In this document: positions 1-11,144 of the stretch, piece by piece | Position numbering within the stretch: position 1 is the stretch's first letter | How the letters are laid out: every line of letters starts with the position of its first letter | From: Trichoderma breve | Lineage: Eukaryota > Ascomycota > Sordariomycetes > Hypocreales > Hypocreaceae | DNA: 64,000 nt | Assembly: GCF_028502605.1 (NCBI RefSeq) | Contig: NW_026611593.1 | Location: forward strand, 124,001-188,000 | Reading direction: 5' to 3' | The notes under the pieces: model-generated | Database searches by the model: none | Told to the model about the DNA's origin: nothing | What the model saw: the letters and a program-made list of their open reading frames with translations, nothing else | Position numbers and translations under genes: made by a program

Positions 1-98
1 CGGATTTGCTCAATTACATTCTGCCGATCATCAGGCGACTTTGGCGACAGATAGCCGCTAAGGTCAATGATGGGCAACGAGATATCTTCTTCCGACAT
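1..98 (-). CDS. 2-oxoglutarate/Fe(II)-dependent oxygenase, N-terminal fragment
   Basis: The minus strand opens with ATG at 98 and stays open to the window edge, giving 32 residues plus part of a codon. They begin MSEEDISLPIIDLSGYLSP, which is the N-terminal signature of the isopenicillin-N-synthase-like dioxygenase family (DIOX_N: a short acidic leader, then LP-x-IDL). Members use 2-oxoglutarate, O2 and Fe(II) to hydroxylate or desaturate small molecules, and are common tailoring enzymes in fungal metabolite clusters. The catalytic HxD...H core lies outside the window, so activity cannot be judged. The gene is divergent from the FAD monooxygenase at 1658 and may share its control region. The family call rests on only about 32 residues. 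Confidence 0.72.
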   Translation of the reverse strand, partial: MSEEDISLPIIDLSGYLSPKSPDDRQNVIEQI

Positions 99-1657
99 GA
101 TAGTTGTAGATCTAACAAGGCGGGCCTCTGATTGAAACACTTATAAGGGGAAATGTGAGATGTGACAGTCGGTGGGTGTAAAAGAAGAGAAAAAGACCGA
201 TAACAAAGCAAAAAGGCAAATCCTGATACTGAGCCACGATATATATGATGTTCTGCCCTTACCTTTGATGGTCTGAGGTCAACAGCATACTCAACAATTC
301 GCTATACATGTCTCGTACGACTGATCGTCTCATCACCTACGAAGTAAAGAGGTATTCGAGGTACACCCGATACAGTACGCGGCCTCATTGTGTATTGGGA
401 GCGGCGACTATGCTTTCACCCGCCATGCTCTTTCGGCAACAAACTACGTCATAATACACCGGGTGTCTAGGGTCCAGGGTCCGAAAGCGATTACTTAGTC
501 CCACTATCTATCAGGAACGAGGCTTACGCGCGGGGAGATCCGATGTAACTCAATCTGGCTTTGATCTCTGCTAGTGAACACTGAGAAAACAAAGAAGGTG
601 GTTGTCAAATCGCGTTTCAATTCTCGCACTGATTGTAATTAATGTAGGTTTATCTTAATCACCAAAATGGCTGTGTTTTTGGAAATAGCTTTTTCAAGTT
701 GTATATCTCTTTGCTACTTGAAAAGATTGCGCAGTTGTTTTGTAGGGTAGGGTAGATAGCTAGAGATGCTGTGGCGGGTTTAGCATAGAGCTGCAGGGTT
801 GCTTACGATTTGGGAAACGAATGGTGAAACATCGTCCGATTACAAGTAACCGCCATCGACATGGATATTATGCAGCTCTAAGTAGAGACAACCGGTAATT
901 CCGTACAACTTTTACTCTTTTAGGCAAGCAATAATAATAAAGTTGAAGGTCAACACACTTACAGGAGATTTTGGCAGCAATTAGTCGCCGTATCTGTGAA
1001 GCTGACAAGGCAGGTTACCTGCATCTTTTCGACTGTCAACCAATCAAAGTATAAGAAAATTGCCAACATATGATCCGTTTACTACCATACGAATTAAAGA
1101 AACTCTTGCAAATCTAACCAGTACTTATATATACCATTTACCCGACAGTACTCTGTTCGGAATAGCGAATTTGAGCACCAGTCAAGTTGAAAGCTAAGTA
1201 GTGATAAGTACCCCAATGCTGACATTGACAACAATCCTACCTTGCCACCCCCTACCATCCCGAGGGACGCCGTACCAACAGCTAGTTCTGTCTAAAGCGG
1301 TACACCAAAGACCTTGTAGCAATTAGCTGTATTATCTGTTACCTTGACAGCACCCGTATTATCCGAACCGCAAAGGTAATTTGCTTATTGGTTGTCTGCC
1401 ACTGTTACAACTTACAGGTGTGGGATGATGGGGTGGCATCATGTTAATATTCACTGGACCGGTCAGCTTGTTAGCGTTCGGCGGTTGCCAAAATAGGAAT
1501 CGCCAGCTGCCGGCGACTTCATATTATTTAAATATTATATATCATATGTTCGCCTTCAGTTCCTGTGCCATTCTTATATAAGGCAATCTCCAGAATTCTT
1601 TTGTATTGGCGTACATTTCTTCTGTACTCAAAAATATTCGGTATCCAAACATTTACA
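99..1657. promoter_or_regulatory. Divergent intergenic region, oxygenase / monooxygenase
   Basis: This 1.56-kb interval lies between two divergent start codons and so must hold both promoters. It is AT-rich, with short ATTTAAATATTATATATC-like stretches just upstream of the monooxygenase (about 1524-1545). No open frame in it resembles a known protein. Confidence 0.5.
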
Positions 1658-3066
1658 ATGCACGTTCTTATTGCAGGAGCCGGGCTTGGTGGGCTCACAC
1701 TGGCCCAGAACCTCCGGAAACGGGGCATTTCCTATGAGATATTCGAGCGCGATGAGCATAAAGATGCGCGATTCCAGGGATGGGCCATTGCTTTGCACAC
1801 GTAAGCACCCAAGAACTCTAACTGAAAGCCTTACGGCGCTGTATGGCTTATCACCAGTATTAGCATCACAGACGAACTTGTGGCATCTATGCCATCTGAT
1901 ATGCCCGATTTGAGACAGGCCACAGACCACATGTCTCCTCTCAAAATCCCTACCCAGATCTGTCTATACCCCGCTGAAAGCAACGTTCGAGTGGGGTGGG
2001 AGGTAATTATCCACCTTAGGGACTATGGGAATCACAGCTCGAGATACTGATAACATGCCTTTTGCAGGATTGTCCAGAAACGCCCTTTATCCGCGCAGAG
2101 CGCTACCGGCTGAGGAATCACTTGGCTACCAATATTCCAATTCAGTGGGGAAAGCGTGTCCAGCGCATTGAACATGATGATAAAGGCGTCGCTGTTTATT
2201 TTGAAGACGGAACCAGTGCCAAAGGAGACATTCTTGTCGGTGCTGATGGTGTGAAAAGTGTTGGTATGTTATCAATTCTGATACTTGTGTCAACATTCTC
2301 AATTGCTAAGATAAGAAACGCCACAGTTCGACAGCAGCTTCTGCAAAAGTCTCACGATGAGGTTCTGAAAATTATCCCACTGGCCGCCATCGTGGGCGAG
2401 CTGAAGCTCTCTGGAGAGGCCTTCAAGCGCCAACTCCAGCTCAGCCATGGAAGCTATTCGCTGATTGACTCCGAGAAGGGTTATCTGACTTTCTGCTCGC
2501 TGCATGACGTCGCGCCTGACGGAAAGTCGGCGCGGTACTACTGGATCATGTCTCGATCAGACCCCACCATTGCCGATCCAGACCACTGGCTGCACAAAGC
2601 CACCCAACAAGAGAAGTTGGACCACGCCCGCGAGGTCATGAGCAATCGAGAACCCAAGTTTCGCGAGATATTTGACCTAACCCCTGTTGAGGGTGTCAAG
2701 AAGGAGACTCATATCTGGCGCGACCTCGAGCTTTCTAGTCTGCCAGCTGGCCGGGTCGTTTTAATGGGCGATGCGGCACACGTCATGACGCCCTTCCGTG
2801 GCGAGGGAGGCTATAACACATTCATCGATGCCATGGCCCTTTCCAAGATCCTAGACCGACTTGACAAAGAAGACAAGACTCATGACATCGAATCGATCAA
2901 GGCTTCTGTTAACGAGTACAATGCTGAGATGTTGGAGCGCGGGGTGAAATCCGTGCAGCTCTCTCGAGAGTGGGTTGACGGGTCGAAGGTTAATTCCAAG
3001 AAGCCGTTGCTTGCACCTATGAAAGTCATCCCATTTTCGGAAGTCCCTCTGGAGGTCGCGGCTTGA
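1658..3066 (+). CDS. FAD-dependent monooxygenase (UbiH / salicylate-hydroxylase type)
   Basis: Four exons (1658-1800, 1858-2002, 2068-2263, 2327-3066) give 407 residues. The ATG at 1658 is chosen because it sits five residues ahead of the nucleotide-binding motif GAGLGGLTLAQNLRKRG (GxGxxG, Rossmann fold for FAD). A DG motif (DILVGADG) lies near residue 150, and the flavin-ribityl GD motif (VLMGDAAHVMTPFRGEGG) is in the last exon. The three FAD motifs, their order and the length fit the aromatic-ring hydroxylase / PHBH superfamily, which uses NAD(P)H and O2 to hydroxylate or epoxidise small molecules. There is no obvious membrane anchor. Introns of 57, 65 and 63 bp have GT-AG ends and each keeps the frame. 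Its neighbours (an oxygenase and a trans enoyl reductase) suggest a tailoring role in secondary metabolism. The substrate is unknown. Confidence 0.9.
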
Positions 3067-5415
3067 TGGACCCAATTATGGGTAGAGCAACGCGATGACT
3101 TCTCTATTAGTGCAATCTGCTAGTTATGAATTACGGATATTAGTTTCAAAAGCCAAAAAAAGGGAGAAAAAGGACAGAAAAAAAAGACGAATGTGGCTTT
3201 GAGTCTTTGCTGTGGACTATTTGGGATTATGTGATAACTGCTCCTTCTTTGGCGTCTATCAAAGATTATCTTTAATCTTATACTCTTGGATCTTACTCCG
3301 TATTGACTTTCTCGATGGATTGGAAGTCTTGGGTTTGTCACTGTGATGCCGCTGAAGAAAGTGTGCCTTAGGGTTCTAGATCTGTATTCTGGGCGTGGAT
3401 TTCCGTTCTGATCATTTGGCTTAGTTGCAAGAAATTGAATGTATGACATTTCAGGTTGAATGAGCAATATCACGCCGTGATGATCGTAGCCCAGAATACT
3501 TCTCGTTGACTGTAGAATATTGCCCTAGGCTCATAACTTTTCTTTCCCTTCAAGCTACTTTGATCGCCCCTGGTATCAATAAAGAACTAGAGAGGAGGGT
3601 GTCAGTCATTCTCCCGCTATTTACTTACAATTCGAAAAGGTTTTCGTTCTTTACATCCATAATTTAATCACGGACACGCTTTAGTTACCGAGACCGCTTA
3701 GGCTTTATTCAGAGCCAGACCCACCGAAATCATTGGAATGCCTGACAGGTGTTATCGCTCACTTGGATTGCAACAGTGGGACGGCAAGGCGGGTTTTGAA
3801 TTAAAGTGTGAGTGTTCTCCCGGTATCGACGTTGTTAGAGCTACTTCGGACTAGGACCAAGACGAGAAATACTCCGATTGGATTGTCGCTCCAGTGACCT
3901 ACAGATAGCGTATAACTTCTAGAAAACGGTTTGACGTAAGGAACATGCCGTTTAACAAAGACCCTTTTGTTTCCGCTTCGTGCATAGGAGTTGGTTGAAA
4001 GTGAGAGGCCTGAGGTCGACGTTTCTAGCCAAGGGGGTTAATGTGGCTCGATTTTTTCATATTTTTAACATGTCACGGAGCAACATATTCGAGACTGTTT
4101 TCATCTCTAAACGGCGCATATGAGTTTCAAATTTCGCGTTCTGCCGCTGCCGAAACTCCACCAAGATGCCTACGGCTGGAGTAATGTAAGATCGTGAAGA
4201 CAAGCGTACGCTTAACTGAACTGCCTTATTAGTTCACTGATGACCATAGCGATCTCGTTGACCTTGACCTATCCGGTTAGTCTGTCGTCTGCATCTTGTA
4301 AATGACTTCTCATGCGCGAGGGAAAGTGGGGAGGGCATCAGGCACAGTTGGAGAATCTTATTGTGTATGGTTCAGAGCCTTACTATTATTGTTCCTTCTT
4401 TTAGATGCTACAGTATCTCAATGGCTTGGCAGTGCTGGGTTGTTCCTTGATGTACCCCATTGTGGCCAACAGATTTGAATAAAGGGCTAGCTGGAAAGTG
4501 TAGCTCATTTGAGGATTGGGCCATCAAACCTAAGTCTTCCAAGGTTTGCAGATTTGCCCCGAGCCCGGACCAGCAAGAGAGATGACTTTGAGTCAACAGG
4601 TATCAGTGACATCTGGACGCTTACGGTGCTTGTGGGACTACATAATATTGCTGTGACAGCAAAGTTTGAGAGACGCAAAGGATTCACAATTTGCATAAAT
4701 ATATACAGGGAGAGTGTTGTCTCTCAATTGGTCTACAATAGGCGGAGATTTTGGCAAACTGGGATGAGGTGCGCAAGGTGGACGGCTTCTCTCACTTTAC
4801 TTAGCGATTATGCGATAATGGGCTCAGAACATTAAACAGCTATGGCATGCCACAGTGCATTTTTTCGAACATGCCAATAATTAAACCGGACCTCTTCAAC
4901 GGATTTACTGCTCAATTTTTTCACTCTCGGATATTTATACCCAATACTCTGTAGAAAGGCCCGTATCGCGCGGACCAAAGCCATTTCGAACGTCATATAT
5001 CACCGAAATGTATAAGATACTCACTGCTGGTTATATCGGTGCTTACATTATAACCTACTACCGAAAACACCCTGGCCTTAACACTAGCAGCAATGCCAGC
5101 TCTCCAAGGCAGACTAGCATCCTGTCGCAGCCAATTGGCCAACCTACGACGTTCAAACCAACTTACGACTTTAGTTCGGTGAATACACACTGCCGCCGCC
5201 TTGCATAACACCGGTCCCTGCCGCCGGCGCTGACTCCACCTACGGCGATGGATCCGCTTACCGGGCACTTGAAAACTGTTCGGGCGCGAGCTTAATCGAC
5301 GAATTCGCATGTCAGCGTCGGACTCTGGGTTCGAGTATATTACTTGAGGTAGGAGGCATGTAATAAACTGTATCAGTCACGCATTAGGACCCTCAATCCC
5401 GTGAGCTACACCACC
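3067..5415. other. Intergenic, no gene recognised
   Basis: These 2.35 kb follow the monooxygenase and precede the enoyl reductase. Short open frames on both strands (for example 4509-4835 and 4993-5310) have no recognisable composition, motif or splice continuation. The last few hundred bases presumably hold the enoyl-reductase promoter. Confidence 0.5.
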
Positions 5416-6640
5416 ATGTCGTCCGCTACTACGATGGGGCAGTTGCCCCAACACCAAACGGCCATTGTAGCTCAAGGACCAGGCCAAATGACTATCCAGA
5501 AAGATGCACCAGTACCCGCACTGGCTCATGACATGGTTCTAGTGAAGACAGCAACAGTGGCCATTAACCCAGTTGATGTCAAGTCGCTGGACTACAGCCC
5601 GGCACCTGGAGCCATCATAGGCTTCGACTTCGCCGGTACCATTGTAGCACTGGGTGCGGATGCAGTCAAGGAGGGTCGTCTGGCCGTGGGTGATCGCGTG
5701 GCCGGGGTGGTCTACGGCATGGACAGATTGCAGCCTGATGTTGGGGCTTTTGCTCAGTATGTCGGTGCGCTGGCGGATTTGGTCCTCAAGCTTCCCGACC
5801 ACATTAGTTTGGAAGACGCCGCGGCTCTAGGATTAGCAACGGCAACGGCTGCATATGGCCTGTTCAAGGAGATGGAGCTCCCAGGAGCCCTCGACAGACT
5901 CAGCGGCTCCGTCCCCGACCGCGGCGACTTTGTCCTGGTTGCAGGCGGTAGCACTGCTACAGGTACGCGCGCTATTGAGCTGCTGAAGACGTAAGTTTAT
6001 TTTCACATTTATATAAATACATTCTCTCTTCAAGTCGTCTGTTACTACCAACTTTCTACAATATTCTTTCTAGAAGAGGGTGGTTTACTGATAGAAGATA
6101 ATTGACAGCGCCGGTTTCCGCCCAGTCGCCACATCTTCTCCATCGAACTTTGAGCTCGTCAAGAAGTTTGGGGCTGAAGCGGTTTTTGACTACCATGACC
6201 CAGGCTGTGCAGACGCCATTAAAGCCTACACCAACAACGAACTGGATTATGCGCTGGACTGCATAGCCGAAGCAGAAACGACACAGCTGTGCTACGCAGC
6301 GATTGGTCGTGCTGGTGGCCGATATGTTGCTGTGGAGCCGTTTCGTGAGTCGATTGCCCAAAGCCGGATCAATACTGTGAAGGCATCGTGGTTCAATGTC
6401 ATGACCGTCTGGGGTCGCAAAGTCGAGCTTGGTGGGGAGTACGCCCGTGAAGCGTCTCTCGAGGATCGGGAGTTCGGCGCTCGTTCCTTCGCGGCTGTAC
6501 AGACATTGCTCGACCGTGGCTTTGTGACGACTCATCCCATCAAGCTCATGTCTGGTGGCTGGGAAGGTGTTGTTGAGGGTGTAGACAAGATACGCAGCCA
6601 GCCTCCATCTGGCTACAAATTGGTTTGTCAGGTCGCCTGA
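5416..6640 (+). CDS. Trans-acting enoyl reductase (LovC/ApdC-type medium-chain reductase)
   Basis: Two exons (5416-5990, 6109-6640) give 368 residues, the usual size for this family (about 360). The ATG at 5416 is used, since the codon opening the frame at 5401 is GTG. The N-terminal GroES-like half contains NPVDVKSLDYSPAPGAIIG and a GDRVAG turn. The NADPH-binding Rossmann motif VLVAGGSTATGTRAIELLK spans the intron. The C-terminus ends with the family-typical GGWEGVVEGVDKIR...SGYKLV stretch. There are no zinc-ligand cysteines, as in other quinone-oxidoreductase-like MDRs. Known members dock onto highly reducing PKSs or PKS-NRPS hybrids whose own ER domain is inactive, and reduce the growing chain with NADPH. 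An active partner synthase is not in this window; only a ketosynthase wreck at 8600-9706 is seen, so the partner probably lies to the left. A stand-alone quinone oxidoreductase is less likely. Confidence 0.88.
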
Positions 6641-7718
6641 TACTAATCACGGTAAGGCTTTTCGCGATTTTCGGGTTGTTTACAGATTGGTACCGATAGA
6701 TTACCATCTCTTGCAAGTACCATGGGCTTTTTCAGCGGATTTTCATTTCTCATGTACTGGATTACACGTGAGGGCACATGCTTATGAGATATTGTTACCA
6801 AGAATTGCGTATGTATGTATATATGTATGTATGTATGCAGATTGAGCTAAATGGTTATGGTGTTTTGGTCACGATCTTCAATCACAAGTCCCTCGGGCAC
6901 CCTTGTTTCTAGGACCAACCAATCTATTGACTTTAATCGCCCTGTATCGACTTATCGCCCACTGTCACGCGCCGGGCGCGATGCAGCTATACAAGTCACG
7001 CTGGCACACTACCTTGATTATGGTCGTTGCGATTAATATCTTGGTAATCCGTACATGTATATACTTTGCTCCAATGCCTGGGCGATTTAGTGTGATCGCT
7101 ATACCCGCCGCCCCTGTACGATCGGCCGTTGCTATACTTGGACACCTTTAACGGGCGAAAGCAACGGCGAATTAGAATGGAATCCTTTCCAACGTCACGC
7201 TGGCGCGGATATTACGCATGCTGCCACGTACTTACACAAGCAACGCGTTCTTGTGTAAAACTCCGCTATAGATAATTATGATTCATACCTCGTAGGCCCT
7301 CAAAATGAGGCTTTGCGGAGCGGACCGTCTTAGTGTCGTTGGAGGTCCCTTGCATGCTAAATTCGATTCCGTTAGCAGCATCGGGCGCCAAATACCACCT
7401 TGAAATTGGTGGCTGAATATTCGGCAGCCAATTGATCCCGACCGAATGCCGAAAGGATCAGACACGCAAGCAGCAGTGCGCCACAGATCCACCACCGAGC
7501 TATATAGAGATTGTGACCCTGTTCTGTCTGTCACTCTGGTGATTTATTTAATGAAGGCTCTGCTGCACTTGCTAGCTGAAAATGCTCAACCAAGATCAAT
7601 AAAAACCCCGTTCACATTGTTTCACTGCCTTATACTATTTCGTGTTTGATACTCGTTCTACGGACCAACGTATCACTCGACGTTTTATTATCATTCCATA
7701 CCTTGTACTACTGTGGAG
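6641..7718. other. Intergenic with ATGT-type microsatellite
   Basis: There is no gene in this 1.08-kb interval. A short tandem run of ATGT/ATAT units lies at about 6811-6839. The promoter of the next gene must be in the distal part. Confidence 0.5.
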
Positions 7719-8447
7719 ATGTCATCCCCAAAGACGATCGCTTTTTTTGGCGCCACAATTGGCTGCGGTCTTGCAACATTGAGCAACGCCCTCGATGCTG
7801 ATACCCGTTGTATCGCCCTCTGCCGCACACCGAGCAAGCTCGAAGGGCTCTTTTCCGAGGACAAAACATCCCGTCTGACGATAGTCGAAGGGAATGTGCA
7901 TGACGTCGATGCGGTCAAAAAATGCCTCACAGTCGATGGCACTCACCTAGTCGACACAATTATCTTCTCCATCGGCAGCCGATCAATGAACTACAAACTT
8001 GAGCTAGATGATCCAAGCATTTGTAGAAGGGCTATTGCTACGGTGTTGGAAGCTCTGAACCAACTACGACGACAAGGTCTGACCGGCCGTCCCAGACTGA
8101 TTGCCCTTAGCACTACGGGAATCTCTCAGTTTGGGCCTGATACCCCTTACATTGTGGGGCTCCTATATTATTATCTTCTTTATTCACCCCACGAAGATAA
8201 AAAAGCGATGGAGCAGCTTATTGTAGGAAGTGACGAGGACTTTACCATTGTGCGATCGTCCTGGATGCTGGACGGCGCGACAAACAAGGCGGTCCGAGTC
8301 GGCGTGGAAGACCCTAAGAATGGTCGTGAATCCGATGCGATTGGGTATTCAATCACGAGGGAAGATGTTGGAAAGTGGATCTTTGAGAACCTCGTCCAAA
8401 ATGACAATGGCCTGTATGTTAGGAAGATTGCTACGATAACACACTAG
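7719..8447 (+). CDS. NAD(P)-binding Rossmann protein, NmrA / NAD(P)H-binding family
   Basis: A single exon encodes 242 residues. The ATG at 7719 is chosen; the GTG two codons earlier is not used. A dinucleotide-binding loop sits at the N-terminus (IAFFGATIGCGLATLSNAL, residues about 7-25). It is followed by the alternating beta/alpha pattern and the ALSTTGIS and FTIVRSSWMLDG strands typical of the NAD(P)H-binding / NmrA-like atypical SDR group. No complete YxxxK catalytic pair is evident. It could be a reductase, an isomerase or a redox-sensing regulator. Its place 1.1 kb downstream of the trans enoyl reductase on the same strand suggests it belongs to the same biosynthetic cluster. It converges with the ketosynthase relic that starts about 150 bp beyond its stop. 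Confidence 0.8.
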   Translation: MSSPKTIAFFGATIGCGLATLSNALDADTRCIALCRTPSKLEGLFSEDKTSRLTIVEGNVHDVDAVKKCLTVDGTHLVDTIIFSIGSRSMNYKLELDDPSICRRAIATVLEALNQLRRQGLTGRPRLIALSTTGISQFGPDTPYIVGLLYYYLLYSPHEDKKAMEQLIVGSDEDFTIVRSSWMLDGATNKAVRVGVEDPKNGRESDAIGYSITREDVGKWIFENLVQNDNGLYVRKIATITH

Positions 8448-8599
8448 GTGTCGGAGACATAGGGGCTTTCTCGCAACCCAAATGCGAGGTGTGAACTACG
8501 CTTTGATGAAAGGCAAAGGATTTCTTTTCCTAATTATTAGTAGAGTAGAGATAGATATAGTTTTCAATATTACTTACCAGCATTGCGAATATCGATACA

Positions 8600-9706
8600 T
8601 CAAGGGACTCCCCCAGGCACTGTTCGCCAAGGCTCAAGGCGTGGGAGCTTCCATGCTCTTATAAGAGAAATCATTCTACCCCTGAGTATTCCCAATTCAT
8701 TCAAAATATCGGCAAGGCCGGTAATATCCCAAATGTGCCTAATGACAGTCTTGGAGGATCCGTCACAATGTGGTGTGGTATTAGAGGCATGGCTTGTTTG
8801 GTTAAAATACACTTGGCAAAAGCAGCTGCCTCCTCGGAGTCACCGGCTTTAGTGTCAGTGCCGTGATAAAATGAACTAGAGGTAGTCATAGATATTGTTC
8901 TCAGGGTCTAGACCTCCATTCTTGGATGTCCTTTGGACAGAAGCAGCCTGGGCCTTAGTGCTGGGGACGGTGATGCCGTCGGAATAGCCATTCTGGTTAG
9001 CACCAGTCTCTCAAACCGGGCATTCGACATGATCACCATCAAGAATGGCAACACTAAACTTCTTCAGGATAATAGATGCTACGCCTTCTCTACAGGTATG
9101 TCCATTGCACCTGCATCTGCATCTTGCATATGCAAGGAGCCCATAGGGGAAATTTTTCAACAATGAAAACTTCAGGTCCAAGGATTACTTACATACCGCA
9201 AACTACAACAACCCAAGACTCACCGCTTCACAGTATCTACACGCCTTAGTGAACATTTAACATTTATGGTACGACTGTAAACGGCGATGTCTAATCTAGC
9301 TAGGGTCTTAATACCTTAATACCTGGTAGTATAGCCACCCATTTCTGAAACCATATATCAGACTGCTGACGTGACTTGAATATCATATACAGGGCCTCCA
9401 AGAAGCAGATAATTCTATTGAATAATCCCACTTTATGAAACGTAATGCTCAAAATATTCGACAGCGTCAAAGGCAAGGATATCTTCCTGGATCAGGTATA
9501 TACCCGACATTGGTAGTATCGTAGTGGATACTGTTGGGCGGTAGCATCCCGTAGTGTTAAACCGATCAGGAGAAATCTCCTGATAGCCCGCCATTACGCA
9601 ACTTTTTAAGGGGCTTCCATGAGGTAGAAGGCGAACTAGAGCCTCCAGGGAAGCGCCAGCCGCTGCCGACGATGCCAATAGATTCAGACTAGTATTGGGA
9701 AGCCAT
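8600..9706 (-). pseudogene. Decayed ketosynthase domain of a highly reducing PKS
   Basis: Translating the minus strand frame by frame recovers, in correct order, the landmarks of a fungal PKS ketosynthase. From an ATG at 9706 come GIVGSGWRFPGGSSSPS (about 9640-9680), SPDRFNTTGCYRP with EDILAFDA (9433-9600), GVASIILKKF and GANQNGYSDGITVPSTKAQA (about 8935-9095), HGTDTKAGDSEEAAA for the HGTGT histidine loop (about 8820-8868) and GSSKTVIRHI with ITGLADI for the GSxKxNIGH loop (about 8700-8761). The pieces lie in different frames, with stops such as the TAG four codons after the ATG. The active-site cysteine region (9180-9430) is not recognisable. No AT or later domain follows: the remnant ends about 150 bp from the NmrA-like gene stop. 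It is therefore a non-functional, 3'-truncated PKS gene. Confidence 0.85.
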
Positions 9707-10761
9707 TGTTGCTTACAGTAATTTCAAACGTGGCTTTTAACCAGTTGAGGAAAAAGATCCTCATTATGAAGCTAGTGAAGTTTTGCAATTCTCTTCGGTT
9801 GAAGGGGATGAAGGAGTAATGTAGCGGTGTAAGAACCAGTTGGGTGGACGTGTTCAAAAAGTTGAATTCCTAATCGTTGCTTGCCCAAGTGCCTCAGCTT
9901 TCACGAGGTATTCGCAGGTGATTGAATCAAGTCTTCTTCTGATATATCTTGAACTAGCGTCTAGTATTCTTGGTGTCACAAGAGTAGAGTTGTATCTGCA
10001 ACTGATGGATGAGCACGATAATGTTTTTACTTTGGCATTACCAGGAATCTTGATGTCATTCAAGGCTGATCCTCCTTTTTTCCCCATGTGATGGCCGGAG
10101 ATATCAAAGTCTGCTCTCTCAGCCACCCCTGAATGCTCAAGGCTTGTTGTTGCCTAACCAATATCATTGGGCATACATCCGTCTGGTCCGATCGGCCAGC
10201 AGTAGAGGGTAAAAACTTGATTGGATTCAGTTTCATGATAACCTAAGGAGTTAGATACTATGGTCGTGAAATCAGCGGGTAGAACTGGATAGTTGGTACG
10301 CAGAATGCAGGGCAGGCAGAAGTATACGAAACAAGGGATGCCGAGGGCATGGGGTAGAGGAATGCCAAGACGGCATGGATACAGCGGCAAGAACAACATA
10401 AATTACAGACTTGGCAGAAATGGAACAGCGTCTTTATCTGGTGTCGTTGTAAGTCCTGCTGCTCTTGATGCTATTGCGATTTTTGTCGGTGAATTGATTC
10501 AAAGGCAAGCTGCTGCTGTTCTAACTATCCATCATCCGTTGGAGTCTCGAAGTTTTTGGTGCTAGGTAAACAATGACTAAACATACGCCGAATGACTCGA
10601 GTGCCTTCTAGCGCAGCCAAATGTACCTTGATACACAAGGATATAAGCTGTCTGAGGGAATGTAGCCGTTAGCGTCAGCTGGCTTACAGCTTGCTCCTAG
10701 GTATGGAACCTTGTCTGAAGGAAATCGCCCCTCACTGTACAGGGCTACCTACTTAAGTGCT

Positions 10762-10839
10762 CATGCGGGGTGCAAAAAACACCGCCGGTCTACACTATGA
10801 AATTGTAGGTGATGAGCGGCGGTGTTTTTTGCACCCTAC
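10762..10839 (+). mobile_element. 78-bp MITE-like palindromic element, copy 1
   Basis: The element reads CATGC-GGGGTGC ... GCACCC-TAC. Its terminal inverted repeats are GGGTGCAAAAAACACCGCCG (20 bp, perfect in this copy). Inside lies a second inverted repeat, CTACA...TGTAG, so the whole unit can fold into a long cruciform. A copy in opposite orientation at 43339-43416 matches at 77 of 78 positions. It has no coding capacity. The small size, inverted termini and dispersed near-identical copies fit a miniature inverted-repeat element moved by a transposase in trans. No clear target-site duplication could be defined: CATG occurs close to both ends of this copy, which might be one. Confidence 0.78.
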
Positions 10840-11121
10840 ATGGTGCTGTAGTCAACAGCATCCAGGAATTAACAAGGGTGCTGGCGAGGGGCTGGAATAA
10901 TTATTCCTATCTAAGTTACAAATTAAACTAAGATGATTTATATACGTAAAAGTTTTTTTAAAATATTAAAAATTTTATAAAAATGATACCAAGAAAGATG
11001 ATTTAGTGTGGGGATATTGTGAGCAAGGGAGCAAAACCACAACCTTCAAAGATATCTCGCCCATGTGCATGCATACCCAGTACTCACCATTGTCAAGGGG
11101 AGGGGCGTGATCATCCACGGG

Positions 11122-11144
11122 GTACTCCGCACATTGCGGAGTAC
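11122..11144. repeat. Perfect 10-bp inverted repeat with 3-nt loop
   Basis: GTACTCCGCA, loop CAT, TGCGGAGTAC form a perfect stem. It lies in gene-free DNA. Its function is unknown; a regulator half-site pair or a fragment of a small mobile element are both possible. Confidence 0.6.
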
